Shown here piece after piece: positions 30,355 to 38,472 of a stretch of 64,000 nt of DNA; position 1 is the first letter of the stretch, and each line of letters opens with the position of its first letter. This stretch comes from Streptomyces sp. WZ-12 (GTDB lineage: Bacteria; Actinomycetota; Actinomycetes; Streptomycetales; Streptomycetaceae), in contig NZ_CP118574.1 of assembly GCF_028898845.1 (NCBI RefSeq), positions 6,173,001 to 6,237,000 of the forward strand, read 5' to 3'. Under the pieces are notes generated by a model. It was not told the DNA's origin. It saw only the letters and a program-made list of their open reading frames with translations, and did not search any database. The translations under genes and the position numbers were made by a program.

Positions 30355-30385
30355 AGTAGAAACGTTGACGCAACGGCAAGGTCAA
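30355..30385 (-). promoter_or_regulatory. MerR-type promoter with 19-bp spacer
   Basis: On the minus strand TTGACC (30385-30380) and TCTACT (30360-30355) are 19 bp apart, the long spacer typical of MerR-controlled promoters. TTGAC/GTCAA dyad half-sites lie in and around the -35 and spacer. The -10 ends 6 bp before the ATG. Confidence 0.6.
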
Positions 30386-30418
30386 GCGACCGGCGCCCGC
30401 CAGGTAGCATGGTCGGCA

Positions 30419-30828
30419 CGGCGGACGAGCCGGCCGGGCGGCCGCGTGGGGATCACCGATCCCCCCGAGGAACGTCCGGGCTCCACACGGCAGGGTGGTG
30501 GGTAACGCCCACCCGGGGTGACCCGCGGGACAGTGCCACAGAAAGCAAACCGCCTGGCTTCACGGCCAGGTAAGGGTGAAACGGTGGTGTAAGAGACCAC
30601 CAGTGCCCAGGGTGACCTGGGCAGCTAGGTAAACCCCACCCGGAGCAAGGTCAAGAGGGGCCATCGCTTGATGGCCCTGCGCGGACGATCGAGGGCTGCC
30701 CGCCCGAGTCCGCGGGTAGACCGCACGAGACTGCCGGCAACGGCAGTCCTAGATGGATGGCCGCCTCCCGGCCGACCGCAAGGTCGCCCGGAGACAGAAC
30801 CCGGCGTACAGGCCGACTCGTCCGCCGC
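30419..30828 (+). ncRNA. rnpB: RNase P RNA (type A)
   Basis: Catalytic RNA of RNase P, which matures tRNA 5' ends. Helix P1 is formed by CGGCGGACGAG (30419-30429) and CTCGTCCGCCG (30817-30827). Conserved core: GAGGAACGTCCGGGCTCCAC near 30468, CAGTGCCACAGAAA, GTGAAACGGTGGTGTAAGAG and the 3' ACAGAACCCGGCGTACAGG. About 410 nt, as usual in Streptomyces. Divergent from MerR. It marks the end of the compact conserved region; the accessory region starts right after it. Confidence 0.95.
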
Positions 30829-31391
30829 CTAAGCCCCTGACCTGCGAAAACGCGCCGGCTGGGGGCATCGGAAGCCGCAATGAACACACTCCCCTGACCT
30901 GCGGTTCCCCCAGGAGTTCCGGCCGTGAATGCGCACTGAACGCGCACCGCCGCGCCTGCACACGCAGACCGTCAGGGGCACGAGTAAGCGGTACCTCAGG
31001 TGCAGACGAACGGCCCCACCCTGGAACGTTGGCGGTGACCGTCCAGAAAGGCCGGACAGTCGAGGGGACATCAATTCAGGGACCCCGTAGATCCGCACAT
31101 AACACCCTTACGTCATACGGCTCTTGTGGGTTGCCGTATGCCGGATGCGCTCAACGCTGTGCATAGCGGCTCCGCCGCACTCTGCATATGCTGGCGGCAC
31201 ACCTGCCGCTCGGTACACTGCCGCCAACTACCCGCTGCGCGCCCCGGATTGGCAGGGGATGTTCGACAGGTCGGAGACGGCCAGGATGCCGAAATGTCTC
31301 GCGACCATCTGACGGGGCAGGTTCGAGACGTTCCATCACCCACCGTCAGCTCCAAAGCCAGTCTCAACAGCGCTGCATCAGAGGAGAATTC
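30829..31391 (+). other. Non-coding stretch downstream of rnpB
   Basis: No convincing gene. A 13-bp direct repeat CCCCTGACCTGCG occurs at 30834-30846 and 30891-30903, immediately after the RNase P RNA. No integrase or tRNA is visible. The final 15 bp hold the ribosome site of the next gene. Confidence 0.5.
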
Positions 31392-31832
31392 ATGCCGGAC
31401 GTCCAGGTGATCCGGATGCACGAGGACACGATCCGCATTGGGAGTCTGGACTCAGCAGTAGACCGGGTGGCCAGCTTCTTCGGCGCCTATGTCGATACCG
31501 TATTCAATGGCACCGACCCCTTCCTGGCCAAGCGACTTCGCGCCCATTACCTCACGCACGACCTCCAATGTCGCCTGGCAGCCTGGGAGGAGACCAATCC
31601 GGCCGACGGCGTTCTGCGTGCCCAACGTCTCCCCACCAAATGGGATGTTCGGTACCGCAATTCCGATGCCGTTCGCGCCCTCACCACGGTCACCCTCGCC
31701 TGGGATGTCGGCCCTGAGGCCGGCAGTACCCAACTTGTGGTGGAGAGCGAGTTGCGCACGAAGCTCATCGCGGACATTTCCGCGATGAGCTGGCCAATGG
31801 CTACCCTCGCAGCCGGATCACGGCGCGGGTAA
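31392..31832 (+). CDS. Conserved-looking hypothetical protein
   Basis: 146 aa from an ATG with GAGGAGA 6 nt upstream. Begins M-P-D-V-Q-V-I-R-M-H-E-D-T-I-R-I-G and contains R-V-A-S-F-F-G-A-Y-V-D-T-V-F-N-G and L-R-A-H-Y-L-T-H-D-L. Cytosolic by appearance, mixed alpha/beta, no signal. The pattern recalls hypothetical proteins seen in other streptomycetes, but I know no function. First gene of the accessory region. Confidence 0.72.
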   Translation: MPDVQVIRMHEDTIRIGSLDSAVDRVASFFGAYVDTVFNGTDPFLAKRLRAHYLTHDLQCRLAAWEETNPADGVLRAQRLPTKWDVRYRNSDAVRALTTVTLAWDVGPEAGSTQLVVESELRTKLIADISAMSWPMATLAAGSRRG

Positions 31833-31937
31833 CCGTGCCTTAGGCCGCTTCTGCTGGCCGGTAGGTTCGGCCCGTATCCCGAGCGGCGGTGACGTTGCGA
31901 GGGAACGGACGAGGCGGGCGATCTCGTCGCGAGTCAT
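31818..31937 (-). CDS. Possible tiny gene or fragment
   Basis: 39 aa beginning M-T-R-D-E-I-A-R-L-V-R-S-L-A, with high third-position G/C but no ribosome site. It overlaps the end of the gene at 31392 by 15 bp. The opening helix resembles the start of serine-recombinase C-terminal helices, too short to be sure. Confidence 0.25.
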   Translation of the reverse strand: MTRDEIARLVRSLATSPPLGIRAEPTGQQKRPKARLPAP

Positions 31938-32557
31938 GAGAGCGTCAGTGCCGAGGCGGCGGTGAGGTCGATGCTGCTGGGCATGCCCGCCCCCGAAGCC
32001 CGGCCGTTCCCCGCCTCGCGAGCCGGATTACGGTTGGCCCGGTCGCGGCGCTAGACCGGGCCAACCGACCGCCTCAGGCCAGGCGGCTGTCGCCCGACTG
32101 CAGCCAGCACGGGGGAGCGGAACGGCCGCAGCCAACGACGACACACGCGACCATCGCATCACACCCCGCGCGATTCCATCGGCCACGCCGTCATGCAGCT
32201 GACGTCAGGCCCATCTCGTGGCGATCGCGCACGTCGCCGGTCTCGACGATTCCCCACGGCCTCGGATGTCGATTCCGTTCCGGCCGTCGACCGCTAGGCG
32301 ACCGGGGCACCATGCGCGAAGCCCGACGGGTTCGACGTTGTCGTAGTGGGCGACGCGGGAGAATCCCGGGTAGGCAGAGCAGCCACCTGCGAGGCCCGCC
32401 AAATTGCTGCCGCCTTGGACCAAGCTCGACCACACAAAGCCTCTGAGGCACGGGTGGTCGTCTGTTTGGCTGAAACACCTGCACCTAGGACATGAAAAAG
32501 GAAATTGCGGTCAAGGCAAATTACGGGGAACCGCCATCGTGATTTTCAGGAGGAACT
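31938..32557. other. Intergenic stretch with hairpin and a coding-like fragment
   Basis: A perfect 14-bp stem CGGTTGGCCCGGTC / GACCGGGCCAACCG lies at 32031-32067 (9-nt loop), possibly a terminator. On the minus strand 32205-32435 an open frame with coding-like codon bias (S-R-V-A-H-Y-D-N-V-E-P-V-G-L-R-A-W) lacks a ribosome site and looks like a gene remnant. Nothing else seen. Confidence 0.4.
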
Positions 32558-32782
32558 ATGCGCATCCGCAAGGTCGTTGCCGCTATGGCGCTCGCCGGAG
32601 CTGCAGCTCTCGGCGCTGCTGGACAGGCCAGCGCCGTCGAGAGCGCACAAGGAGGCACCAGGCAGAACCCAAGTCGAGGTCACTTCCAGTTGGGAGAAGT
32701 CATGCCTCACGAAGAAATGAGTCCAGCCTTCGACTCGCTGTCTGACTCGCACCTGAATCAGGTGCTGGGTCTATTTGGCTAA
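32558..32782 (+). CDS. Small secreted protein
   Basis: 74 aa with AGGAGG upstream. Signal peptide M-R-I-R-K-V-V-A-A-M-A-L-A-G-A-A-A-L then G-Q-A-S-A with likely cleavage before V-E-S. The mature part of about 48 residues is hydrophilic (Q-G-G-T-R-Q-N-P, H-F-Q-L-G-E-V-M-P-H-E-E-M) and ends L-N-Q-V-L-G-L-F-G. No cysteines, no family recognised. One of several small exported proteins of the region, but without modules X, Y or Z. Confidence 0.72.
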   Translation: MRIRKVVAAMALAGAAALGAAGQASAVESAQGGTRQNPSRGHFQLGEVMPHEEMSPAFDSLSDSHLNQVLGLFG

Positions 32783-32919
32783 TGCTACGAGTTCTGCACG
32801 GCGGTGGCTCGTCAGAGCGAACGTGAAGGGGCGGCTGGCCAACGACTTTACCCATCGCCCGCCGCCACCCTGCTCCGGAATTCCCAAGGCCCGACGCGGG
32901 AACGTAAATCTCGACGCTC

Positions 32920-33819
32920 TCACCCTTCGAGCGGATGGAAGAAACCCAGGTCATCGTACGGCTGGTCGCTGAAGAAGCGTGCCCATAGCTCTGCGGTCTC
33001 TTCTACGCGCTCCAAGCCGCACAGGTGGTCAGTTTCTTTGATCGTGGTGAATTGGGCTTGTGGGAACAAAGCGGCAACTTTTCGCCCCTGATGAGGGGGA
33101 GTGAGAATGTCGTGCTCCCCGGTGAAGACTAGGCAGGGGATGTCCGGCAATGTCCCTTCCGCATACATGCCGTGACGCAACAGTCGAGCACTATGTTCCA
33201 GGTCCATACGCACACCCTGATCGGTGCGATCCATGAATTGCTTAAAGAGGATCCTGGACATGACTTTGTGCTTGCGTACCGTGCCGGCCGTCGGTGGGGA
33301 GGTGAAGAGATCGACCAGATCGCGTGCGACCCCAGCTCTGTCGCCTCTTCCCAGCAGATCCGTCCACCGAGACACAGCTTTCACGTAGTACTCGGGCACT
33401 TCCAAAATCATTCCAGCCAGGCACAGGCGCCGCACCGCTGCCGGATAGCGCTGGGTGAACCGCAGCGCCACGGCGCCTCCGTAACACGCCCCCATAAGGT
33501 TCACCGCGGAATGCCCGAGAGAGTCCAGGGCGTGATGCAGGGCGTCAGCGAGGAAATCTAGACCGAATTCCGATGGGAGGAAGTCTGAATTTCCATACCC
33601 AGGCAAATCCACGGTGATTACGGTGCCAGCCCGGATGAGCCTCTCTTCGTGCCGCGGCCATGTGTAGCGATCTTGCGAGGATCCGCCCAGCATGACGATG
33701 GGAACGGTCACAGGCTCCCGAGAGGGAACCACTCGAACGTAATACTCGAACCCCTGGAACGAGAAGAGGTGTTCGGTGATTTGAAAATCCGTGCATGCCT
33801 TGGTGGTGTCGATGGACAC
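32920..33819 (-). CDS. Alpha/beta hydrolase with Cys at the nucleophile position
   Basis: 299 aa from GTG with AAGGAGG 8 nt upstream. Alpha/beta-hydrolase fold: oxyanion region V-M-L-G-G-S-S-Q-D, then V-D-L-P-G-Y-G-N-S-D, the elbow N-L-M-G-A-C-Y-G-G-A-V-A-L, Asp in T-G-E-H-D-I-L-T-P-P and His in T-D-H-L-C-G-L-E. The elbow reads G-x-C-x-G instead of G-x-S-x-G, so the nucleophile is cysteine, as in dienelactone hydrolases. Cytosolic, no signal. Substrate unknown. Convergent with the small secreted gene at 32558. Confidence 0.85.
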   Translation of the reverse strand: MSIDTTKACTDFQITEHLFSFQGFEYYVRVVPSREPVTVPIVMLGGSSQDRYTWPRHEERLIRAGTVITVDLPGYGNSDFLPSEFGLDFLADALHHALDSLGHSAVNLMGACYGGAVALRFTQRYPAAVRRLCLAGMILEVPEYYVKAVSRWTDLLGRGDRAGVARDLVDLFTSPPTAGTVRKHKVMSRILFKQFMDRTDQGVRMDLEHSARLLRHGMYAEGTLPDIPCLVFTGEHDILTPPHQGRKVAALFPQAQFTTIKETDHLCGLERVEETAELWARFFSDQPYDDLGFFHPLEG

Positions 33820-34295
33820 GAAAGCTCCTCCTTGGTGAGAACTCCACCGGGAAATCCTGGTCTCCCGGTTGCCCGTAGTTCGCGAGCCCGAACCGAGGAG
33901 TCTTGGCATCGTGACTCAGGTGCTCCTTTGTGTCCACGAAGGCGTGCGCGCAACACGCGAGAACTTGATGGCGAGTACCTCTATCGCCACTGGTTGGTGT
34001 ATTTATTTATCTTGTTACAAGTGACCGGAAGGGCGGAGGGCGGGTGCGATCTGATCGCCGCCCGTCGATCAATGTGCGACTTTCGTAATTTCAGTCGTAG
34101 GTGCAATTCTTCACGGATTGGACAGATCGGGCACGCGTGCGAAGAAAGGCCGTTGCCGGTCAAAGAGGTTCTGATGGTAGATGAATGGGTGATTGTGCTC
34201 CGGCTCCCGTTACCAGGTCAGGGAGTGTTCCGTTTCATGAGGAAGGCAGTCATAAGTAATCGGTTTCCATGAAGGCAATGAAGGTCTGGGGTTCC
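33820..34295. other. Divergent intergenic region and shared leader
   Basis: 33985-34022 is the most A+T-rich patch nearby and probably carries promoters. 34252-34271 is ATAAGTAATCGGTTTCCATG, the 20-bp leader element also found before the genes at 40458 and 42303. Upstream of it a GGGTGATTG...CCGTTACC block is likewise shared with those two. No gene seen. Confidence 0.6.
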
Positions 34296-34703
34296 ATGCG
34301 CAAGATTCAGCAGATCGCGCTGATCGTCGCGGCGGCCGGTGGTCTGTCCGCTATCGGTGCTGGGGCGAGCCACGCCGACGCTCCTGTCGGATACAACGGC
34401 GTCGCGCCGTCCAGCGCTCCGCTGCCGATGTCTCCGGGGCCTGCTCCGCAAGCAGCCGCTCCGGCACCGGCGCCTGGCCCGCAGGTCGCGCCTCAAACGG
34501 CACCGCGGGTCGCGCCCGAAGTCGAAGTTCCGCAGGTCTTCTCCCCGCAGCCCGCGCCTCAGGTCAACCCTCAGTTCAACCCTCAGGTTGACCCGTTGAT
34601 CAATCCGTTGATTTCACCCAACGTCCCGCAGGTCAACCCGTTCGGGTTGGGACGACTCGCTGCGCCCCTCGTGGGTCAGGTGGACCTGCCCGGCACTGTC
34701 TGA
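34296..34703 (+). CDS. Secreted Pro-rich protein, module Z
   Basis: 135 aa. The start is set at M-R-K-I-Q-Q: in the two sister leaders the upstream ATGs are followed by stops, although here ATG 34269 and 34278 are in frame. Signal peptide Q-I-A-L-I-V-A-A-A-G-G-L-S-A-I-G-A-G-A-S-H-A cut before D-A-P-V-G-Y. A short Pro/Ala linker leads to module Z: repeated P-Q-V-x-P, then P-L-I-N-P-L-I-S-P-N-V-P-Q-V-N-P-F and G-L-G-R-L-A-A-P-L-V-G-Q-V-D-L-P. No cysteines. Sister of the gene at 42303. Likely secreted surface protein; function unknown. Confidence 0.8.
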   Translation: MRKIQQIALIVAAAGGLSAIGAGASHADAPVGYNGVAPSSAPLPMSPGPAPQAAAPAPAPGPQVAPQTAPRVAPEVEVPQVFSPQPAPQVNPQFNPQVDPLINPLISPNVPQVNPFGLGRLAAPLVGQVDLPGTV

Positions 34704-34805
34704 GCCTTCCGCTTAAGGGCGCTTGGAGAGCTGTCCTTGAGGTTCCTGGGCAATGGTGGCCATGCCGTCGCGCGCTCGTGCCCTTCCTCCGTGCAGTGGC
34801 GTGAG

Positions 34806-35057
34806 TTACCGGGCATGAACGCAGTCGTACTTGGTCATGTTCGGAAACCCAGGAAGCAGATCGGGCGGCGGGCGCCGAGTTTGCAGCGAGACCACCGTGG
34901 CGCCCTCGGTGCTCTCCTCGGTCCCGTGGTTTGCCACGTGTGGGCTTGACTCGTCGCCGCCGTCTGCGTCTTCGACGTCGTTGTTCGCCATGGGTTTGCG
35001 GAACCCTATGGCCACCAGGTCAGGGATGACGAAGCCGACCCTGAGCGCCGAGGTCAT
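34806..35057 (-). CDS. Small hypothetical protein
   Basis: 83 aa with strong third-position G/C. Begins M-T-S-A-L-R-V-G-F-V-I-P-D-L-V, has an acidic middle (N-N-D-V-E-D-A-D-G-G-D-E) and ends M-T-K-Y-D-C-V-H-A-R. Its start overlaps the end of the next gene upstream (35020) by 38 bp. An internal start at 34991 would remove the overlap. No family recognised. Confidence 0.5.
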   Translation of the reverse strand: MTSALRVGFVIPDLVAIGFRKPMANNDVEDADGGDESSPHVANHGTEESTEGATVVSLQTRRPPPDLLPGFPNMTKYDCVHAR

Positions 35058-35457
35058 CCCAGCGATTCACGGCCTTGGCGAGCGGCTGGCGGTGCGGCAA
35101 CAGCGCCCATTTCCACATGACCTTGAGGCAACTCGTCGGCAGCCAACCACGGGTTAAGCAAGGCCAGCGAGGTTCAAGAATGTCCAGTGCCGTGCTCACC
35201 GCTCGGTTCCGCACCAATTCGGGCCGCAGGGGTGCCAGGCACCGGTAGCCGCACGCTTCGGATTCATCGCAGCAGCCGAGGGTGAGGTAGATGGATTGGG
35301 CTGACCCTTCGTGCTCGGTGCGGTCGTAGAAGTCCATGAAGGGGCTGCGCGGGGTGGCGTTGGGGACAGCCGTTTCCAGAGATTCCCTGGAAGGCCGACG
35401 CCGGCCGTGCACCTCTGGTAATCGGGTCCTTCCTCGCGAAACGCGTACCTGACGCAC
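35020..35457 (-). CDS. Hypothetical protein, Cys-containing
   Basis: 145 aa as an open frame; codon bias is convincing only from about residue 30 on, and ATG 35337 (M-D-F-Y-D-R-T-E-H-E-G, 105 aa) is the likelier start or the break point of an older gene. Contains T-L-G-C-C-D-E-S-E-A-C-G-Y-R-C, a four-cysteine cluster that could bind metal, then L-D-I-L-E-P and L-K-V-M-W-K-W-A. Not recognised. Confidence 0.5.
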   Translation of the reverse strand: MRQVRVSRGRTRLPEVHGRRRPSRESLETAVPNATPRSPFMDFYDRTEHEGSAQSIYLTLGCCDESEACGYRCLAPLRPELVRNRAVSTALDILEPRWPCLTRGWLPTSCLKVMWKWALLPHRQPLAKAVNRWDDLGAQGRLRHP

Positions 35458-35890
35458 AGGGAACGCTGGCGCGCTCGTCTGTTCGACGCGGTACTCCGCA
35501 AGCAGGAACGACGGGGCCTACGCCTCATCCCGCAGGAACACAACGACCTGGCCATCCTGGCCCGATTCTGGACACCAGTACGCCAGAGCACGCCGTGCCG
35601 GGATTCGACCCGGCCGGGCAACATACCCGAGCCGGGTGCGTCGACCGAGGAGTCATGGTGCCGAAGGACGACACCTTCCGGAGGCTGCGACACAAACCGT
35701 CAGATGCCCCGCGGCATGGGGGAGTTGACGTGAACAAAAGTTGAGCCAACCGATGTACCGAGGGCCCTGCGAACCCTGACGGACTATCTGATCACCCGTA
35801 CGGACCGCTGGGCGGGAGAAGATCGGGAAATCGGCGTACTTCTTGAGTCGAGGGCGGCACGGGCCGTCCCAGTCAGAAGGAGCTTCTCCC
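35458..35890. other. Intergenic stretch with a gene remnant
   Basis: On the plus strand 35446-35577 has coding-like codon use (R-E-R-W-R-A-R-L-F-D-A-V-L-R and L-I-P-Q-E-H-N-D-L-A) but no start and a stop codon just upstream, so probably a remnant. The rest shows nothing until the AAGGAG before 35891. Confidence 0.35.
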
Positions 35891-36157
35891 ATGCGTATTC
35901 GTCTGATGCAGCGCGCGGTTCTCGGGGCGGCAGCCGCTGTTCTGGCGGCTGGCACCGTGGTGGTAGGTACGGGAACGGCCTCCGCGACGCCTGCACCGGC
36001 CACCGCCTCCGCAGGGTCTGCCCAGTCTGCCCCCTCGCTTTCCGACCGCCACAACAAACGTCACGAGGAGCGCCGTGACTGTGACTGCGGCCGGGGCTTC
36101 GACCGGTTCTACGGCGATCGTTTCCAGCGCTACGGGTTGCTCGGCTGGCTCATCTGA
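35891..36157 (+). CDS. Small secreted protein with Cys pair
   Basis: 88 aa, AAGGAG upstream. Signal peptide R-A-V-L-G-A-A-A-A-V-L-A-A-G-T-V-V-V-G then T-G-T-A-S-A with cleavage before T-P. The mature part has an Ala/Ser/Pro linker, a basic stretch H-N-K-R-H-E-E-R-R, then D-C-D-C-G-R-G-F-D-R-F-Y-G-D-R-F and ends L-L-G-W-L-I. The C-x-C pair and aromatic Gly/Arg tail suggest a small surface or matrix protein. Not recognised. Followed by a strong terminator. Confidence 0.75.
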   Translation: MRIRLMQRAVLGAAAAVLAAGTVVVGTGTASATPAPATASAGSAQSAPSLSDRHNKRHEERRDCDCGRGFDRFYGDRFQRYGLLGWLI

Positions 36158-36239
36158 CGGCCGCGTTGCCAGCCGCCGTGAATGGCGGTAGGCAACAATA
36201 AGTGGCGGAGCTCCGCCTGTTCGTGCCAGGCCGCTCTGG

Positions 36240-36272
36240 GCCGGCCCCGGCAAGTCACACGCCGGGGCCGGC
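36240..36272 (+). terminator. Hairpin terminator
   Basis: Perfect 12-bp stem GCCGGCCCCGGC / GCCGGGGCCGGC with a 9-nt loop, 83 bp after the small secreted gene. Confidence 0.75.
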
Positions 36273-36330
36273 TCCATGCTGTCGAGGAATTCGTAAGCGA
36301 CCGTTCCAGACGGTCCGGTGGGCGTGACGA

Positions 36331-37339
36331 TCAGATGGGATCCGGGACGAACGTGAGCCCACGGTCAATGACGCAGTCAGTCTGTCCTGGGCCAGCTGTC
36401 CTGCCTCCGGCGTCGCGCCACGGGCGGATGTACGTCTCGCTCACGTGGGCGGCAATCAGGAGGTCAACGGTCTGTGCCGTCCCTCGGGCGGGGTGGCCCG
36501 GCAGGTGTACCAGGGTCCTGCGGATCAGAGGCAACGGCATCGCCTGTATGGGCTGGACTCGCCTGCCAGTTGGAGCGGTTGGTAACCCCGGCCGAGGGGA
36601 GCCGACGACGGTGTCGGGCCACACCGTCGCCACTGTCCGAACCACGGCGACCCGGATGTTCCGTGGAACCAGTCCGCGATCCCACTGGACCGGGCGGCTT
36701 GGCGCATTTCCGCTCGGTCTTGAACCGCAGGTCCAACTCCCGACGCTCCACGATGCGGACCGCCAGGGGAGCGGGCCGGAGAACACCGGAGTGGTGAGCT
36801 TCGAGGAAGCCGCGAGCGACCAAGCGCCGCACGAGGCCCATCCGCTCCTCCTCCGTCAGGCACGCAGCCGGACCGATCAACATCAGCAGCAACGAGTTGG
36901 TCAACACACAGGGGTCTAGCAACCCGGCCTGATCCAAGGCGCTGATGCAGAGGGCGCCAAGCTCTTCCGTATGGAGAGTGAGGGTGCGCACCACCTCGGT
37001 GTGTACTGACAAGATCAGCGAACCGGGGTCCTCGACGGTGAGTTTCGGGTAGATGCGGTCGCCGTCGGGGAGCAGGGGATGACGCGGCGGCAGTGGTGCC
37101 AGCGCCAGCTCGGCGGAGCGGAGCCTGGCCGTGTGCAAGGTGGAGCGGCCGTCCGGCCCAGGGACGCACTTCTCGCCAGGGGCGGCCCGGCAGTCCACGC
37201 AGGTCCGTTGCCGAGCAGCCTCCCGGACCTGGAGCGGGACGACTTTGTGCATGTCGGGCAGTGTGACAACGTCACGGACCCTCAAGTGGCAGGCCCGCCG
37301 GGCTGCTTCAGTGCCACCCCATTGTTCACCCGATCGCAC
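36331..37339 (-). pseudogene. Frameshifted hypothetical gene with N-terminal Cys motif
   Basis: The 5' part (from 37339, or ATG 37252, down to about 36700) is open in one frame with good codon bias and carries T-C-V-D-C-R-A-A-P-G-E-K-C, a small zinc-finger-like motif seen in phage- and plasmid-type actinobacterial proteins. Past about 36700 the codon bias moves to the next frame, which runs on to 36331 (for example Q-T-V-D-L-L-I-A-A-H-V-S-E-T-Y-I-R-P-W), while the first frame stops at 36464. A single-base indel near 36690-36720 would explain this. The intact product would be about 300 aa, function unknown. Confidence 0.5.
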
Positions 37340-37536
37340 AGCGCCGTCGCCGGGCGGACCTGTTGAGCCACAGCCGAACCAGGCACAGGCCGCTCATGCT
37401 TACGGAGCCAGACGTGACTCCACGAACGTGTTGTCGAGCTTGGGGCCGTCGTGCTCAGCAACTGCACATCCCACCAGCCCTCGTTGGGGATCGATCCGTC
37501 AAGTGACGACGTGCGGAAGCCCTCCAGGCACAGGGG

Positions 37537-37911
37537 TCACGCGCCTGGAAGGAAGTGTCCGTTGTGCAGGCGCTGCTTCCCTTCCCGGACAGCGTTCCCC
37601 CCGATGCCGGTGGCTACTTCGACTCGATGTGCGAGATCGACCACCACCTGCTCATCGGCCGTCAGGTAGAGAACCGCACGACGCTCCCATCGCCGGTGCT
37701 CGACGCCTTCCGGCTGATCAGGAAAAGCGGACATCAGCACCGTTGATCCCTCTCGGGCGACCCTGCGTGCAGCTCGACGTGCGGTCGAGAAGTCATCCCC
37801 GGAAGGGATGTGCCCAATGGAGTCGGCCAGCGCTTCACGGAGGTCGACCGTCGCCTTCTCGGTGAGCGCGATGAGCAGCGTCTCCTTGAAGCACGCCATC
37901 GTGGAATCCAT
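37537..37911 (-). CDS. Hypothetical protein
   Basis: 124 aa with good codon bias from start to stop. M-D-S-T-M-A-C-F-K-E-T-L-L-I-A-L-T, then A-R-R-A-A-R-R-V-A-R-E-G-S-T-V-L-M and R-R-A-V-L-Y-L-T-A-D-E-Q-V-V-V-D-L. Mostly helical and cytosolic. No clear ribosome site; starts at 37935 or 37899 are also possible. Not recognised. Same strand as the broken gene downstream. Confidence 0.48.
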   Translation of the reverse strand: MDSTMACFKETLLIALTEKATVDLREALADSIGHIPSGDDFSTARRAARRVAREGSTVLMSAFPDQPEGVEHRRWERRAVLYLTADEQVVVDLAHRVEVATGIGGNAVREGKQRLHNGHFLPGA

Positions 37912-38003
37912 TAGGCATGTGTGAAGTTGAGACAATCCACGGTTACGGATTGTCGCCGTATTCGGCGAGCACTGTCGACCATCTAGCCTTCGTTGCCGAG
38001 TAG

Positions 38004-38186
38004 TTACTGGTTGACGCAGCGCGGCAAGAGGAAATTCTGCTGGTCACCCCACACCGTCAGGTAACGCGTCTCGCCAGCCATCGGGTCCACGTGCCTGAGC
38101 TGGCATCCTCCTTGCTCCCGGGCGGTTTCCTGTCGAAAGCCGAAACGGGCTCGGCGTCGGGCTTGTAGCCCGAACACCGAACCCAT
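38004..38186 (-). CDS. Possible small gene after a module-X gene
   Basis: 60 aa, beginning M-G-S-V-F-G-L-Q-A-R-R-R-A and ending R-Y-L-T-V-W-G-D-Q-Q-N-F-L-L-P-R-C-V-N-Q. Codon bias is good, but there is no clear ribosome site. It starts 25 bp after the module-X gene on the same strand, so it could be its operon partner or a fragment. Confidence 0.35.
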   Translation of the reverse strand: MGSVFGLQARRRARFGFRQETAREQGGCQLRHVDPMAGETRYLTVWGDQQNFLLPRCVNQ

Positions 38187-38211
38187 TCCGATGACCGCGG
38201 TGAAGCAGCGC

Positions 38212-38472
38212 TCAGATGCCGCCGTGGCCGCAGTCGGAACCCAAGGGACTGACCTGCGCACCCGGTGCGCCCTCGCCGTTGATCGCGTTCCCCAGCAGGC
38301 CGTTGAGGATCCCGATCTGGCCGAGGATGTCGAGGTTCAAGTCGTGAGTGCGGCACCCACCGCCCATTCCGCCAGCTCGCTCCGTGGGTTGGGCGGAGGC
38401 GGTGCCGGCACCGAGGAGGCCGACGCTACCAAGAACAGCCGCCACGACAGCAGCTTTCTGAAGATTGCGCAT
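38212..38472 (-). CDS. Small secreted protein, module X
   Basis: 86 aa, AAGGAG 6 nt upstream. Signal M-R-N-L-Q-K-A-A-V-V-A-A-V-L-G-S-V-G then G-A-G-T-A-S-A, cut before Q-P-T. The mature protein is a Gly-rich spacer plus module X: C-R-T-H-D-L-N-L-D-I-L-G, I-L-N-G-L-L-G-N-A-I-N-G-E-G-A-P-G-A-Q, ending at a second Cys. The Cys spacing (40 residues between) is two shorter than in the sister at 41242 and the usual M-G-C-N-N end is replaced by S-D-C-G-H. The two Cys could form one disulphide. Probably surface-assembled; unproven. Confidence 0.82.
   Translation of the reverse strand: MRNLQKAAVVAAVLGSVGLLGAGTASAQPTERAGGMGGGCRTHDLNLDILGQIGILNGLLGNAINGEGAPGAQVSPLGSDCGHGGI

Noticed and set aside
30829..30910. 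Attachment site duplicated by an integrated element after rnpB
   Set aside because: The 13-bp direct repeat copies are only 57 bp apart with no integrase or excisionase, so they cannot bound the region.
31818..31937. Serine recombinase remnant
   Set aside because: Only about 14 residues resemble recombinase helices. That is too little to claim a mobile element.
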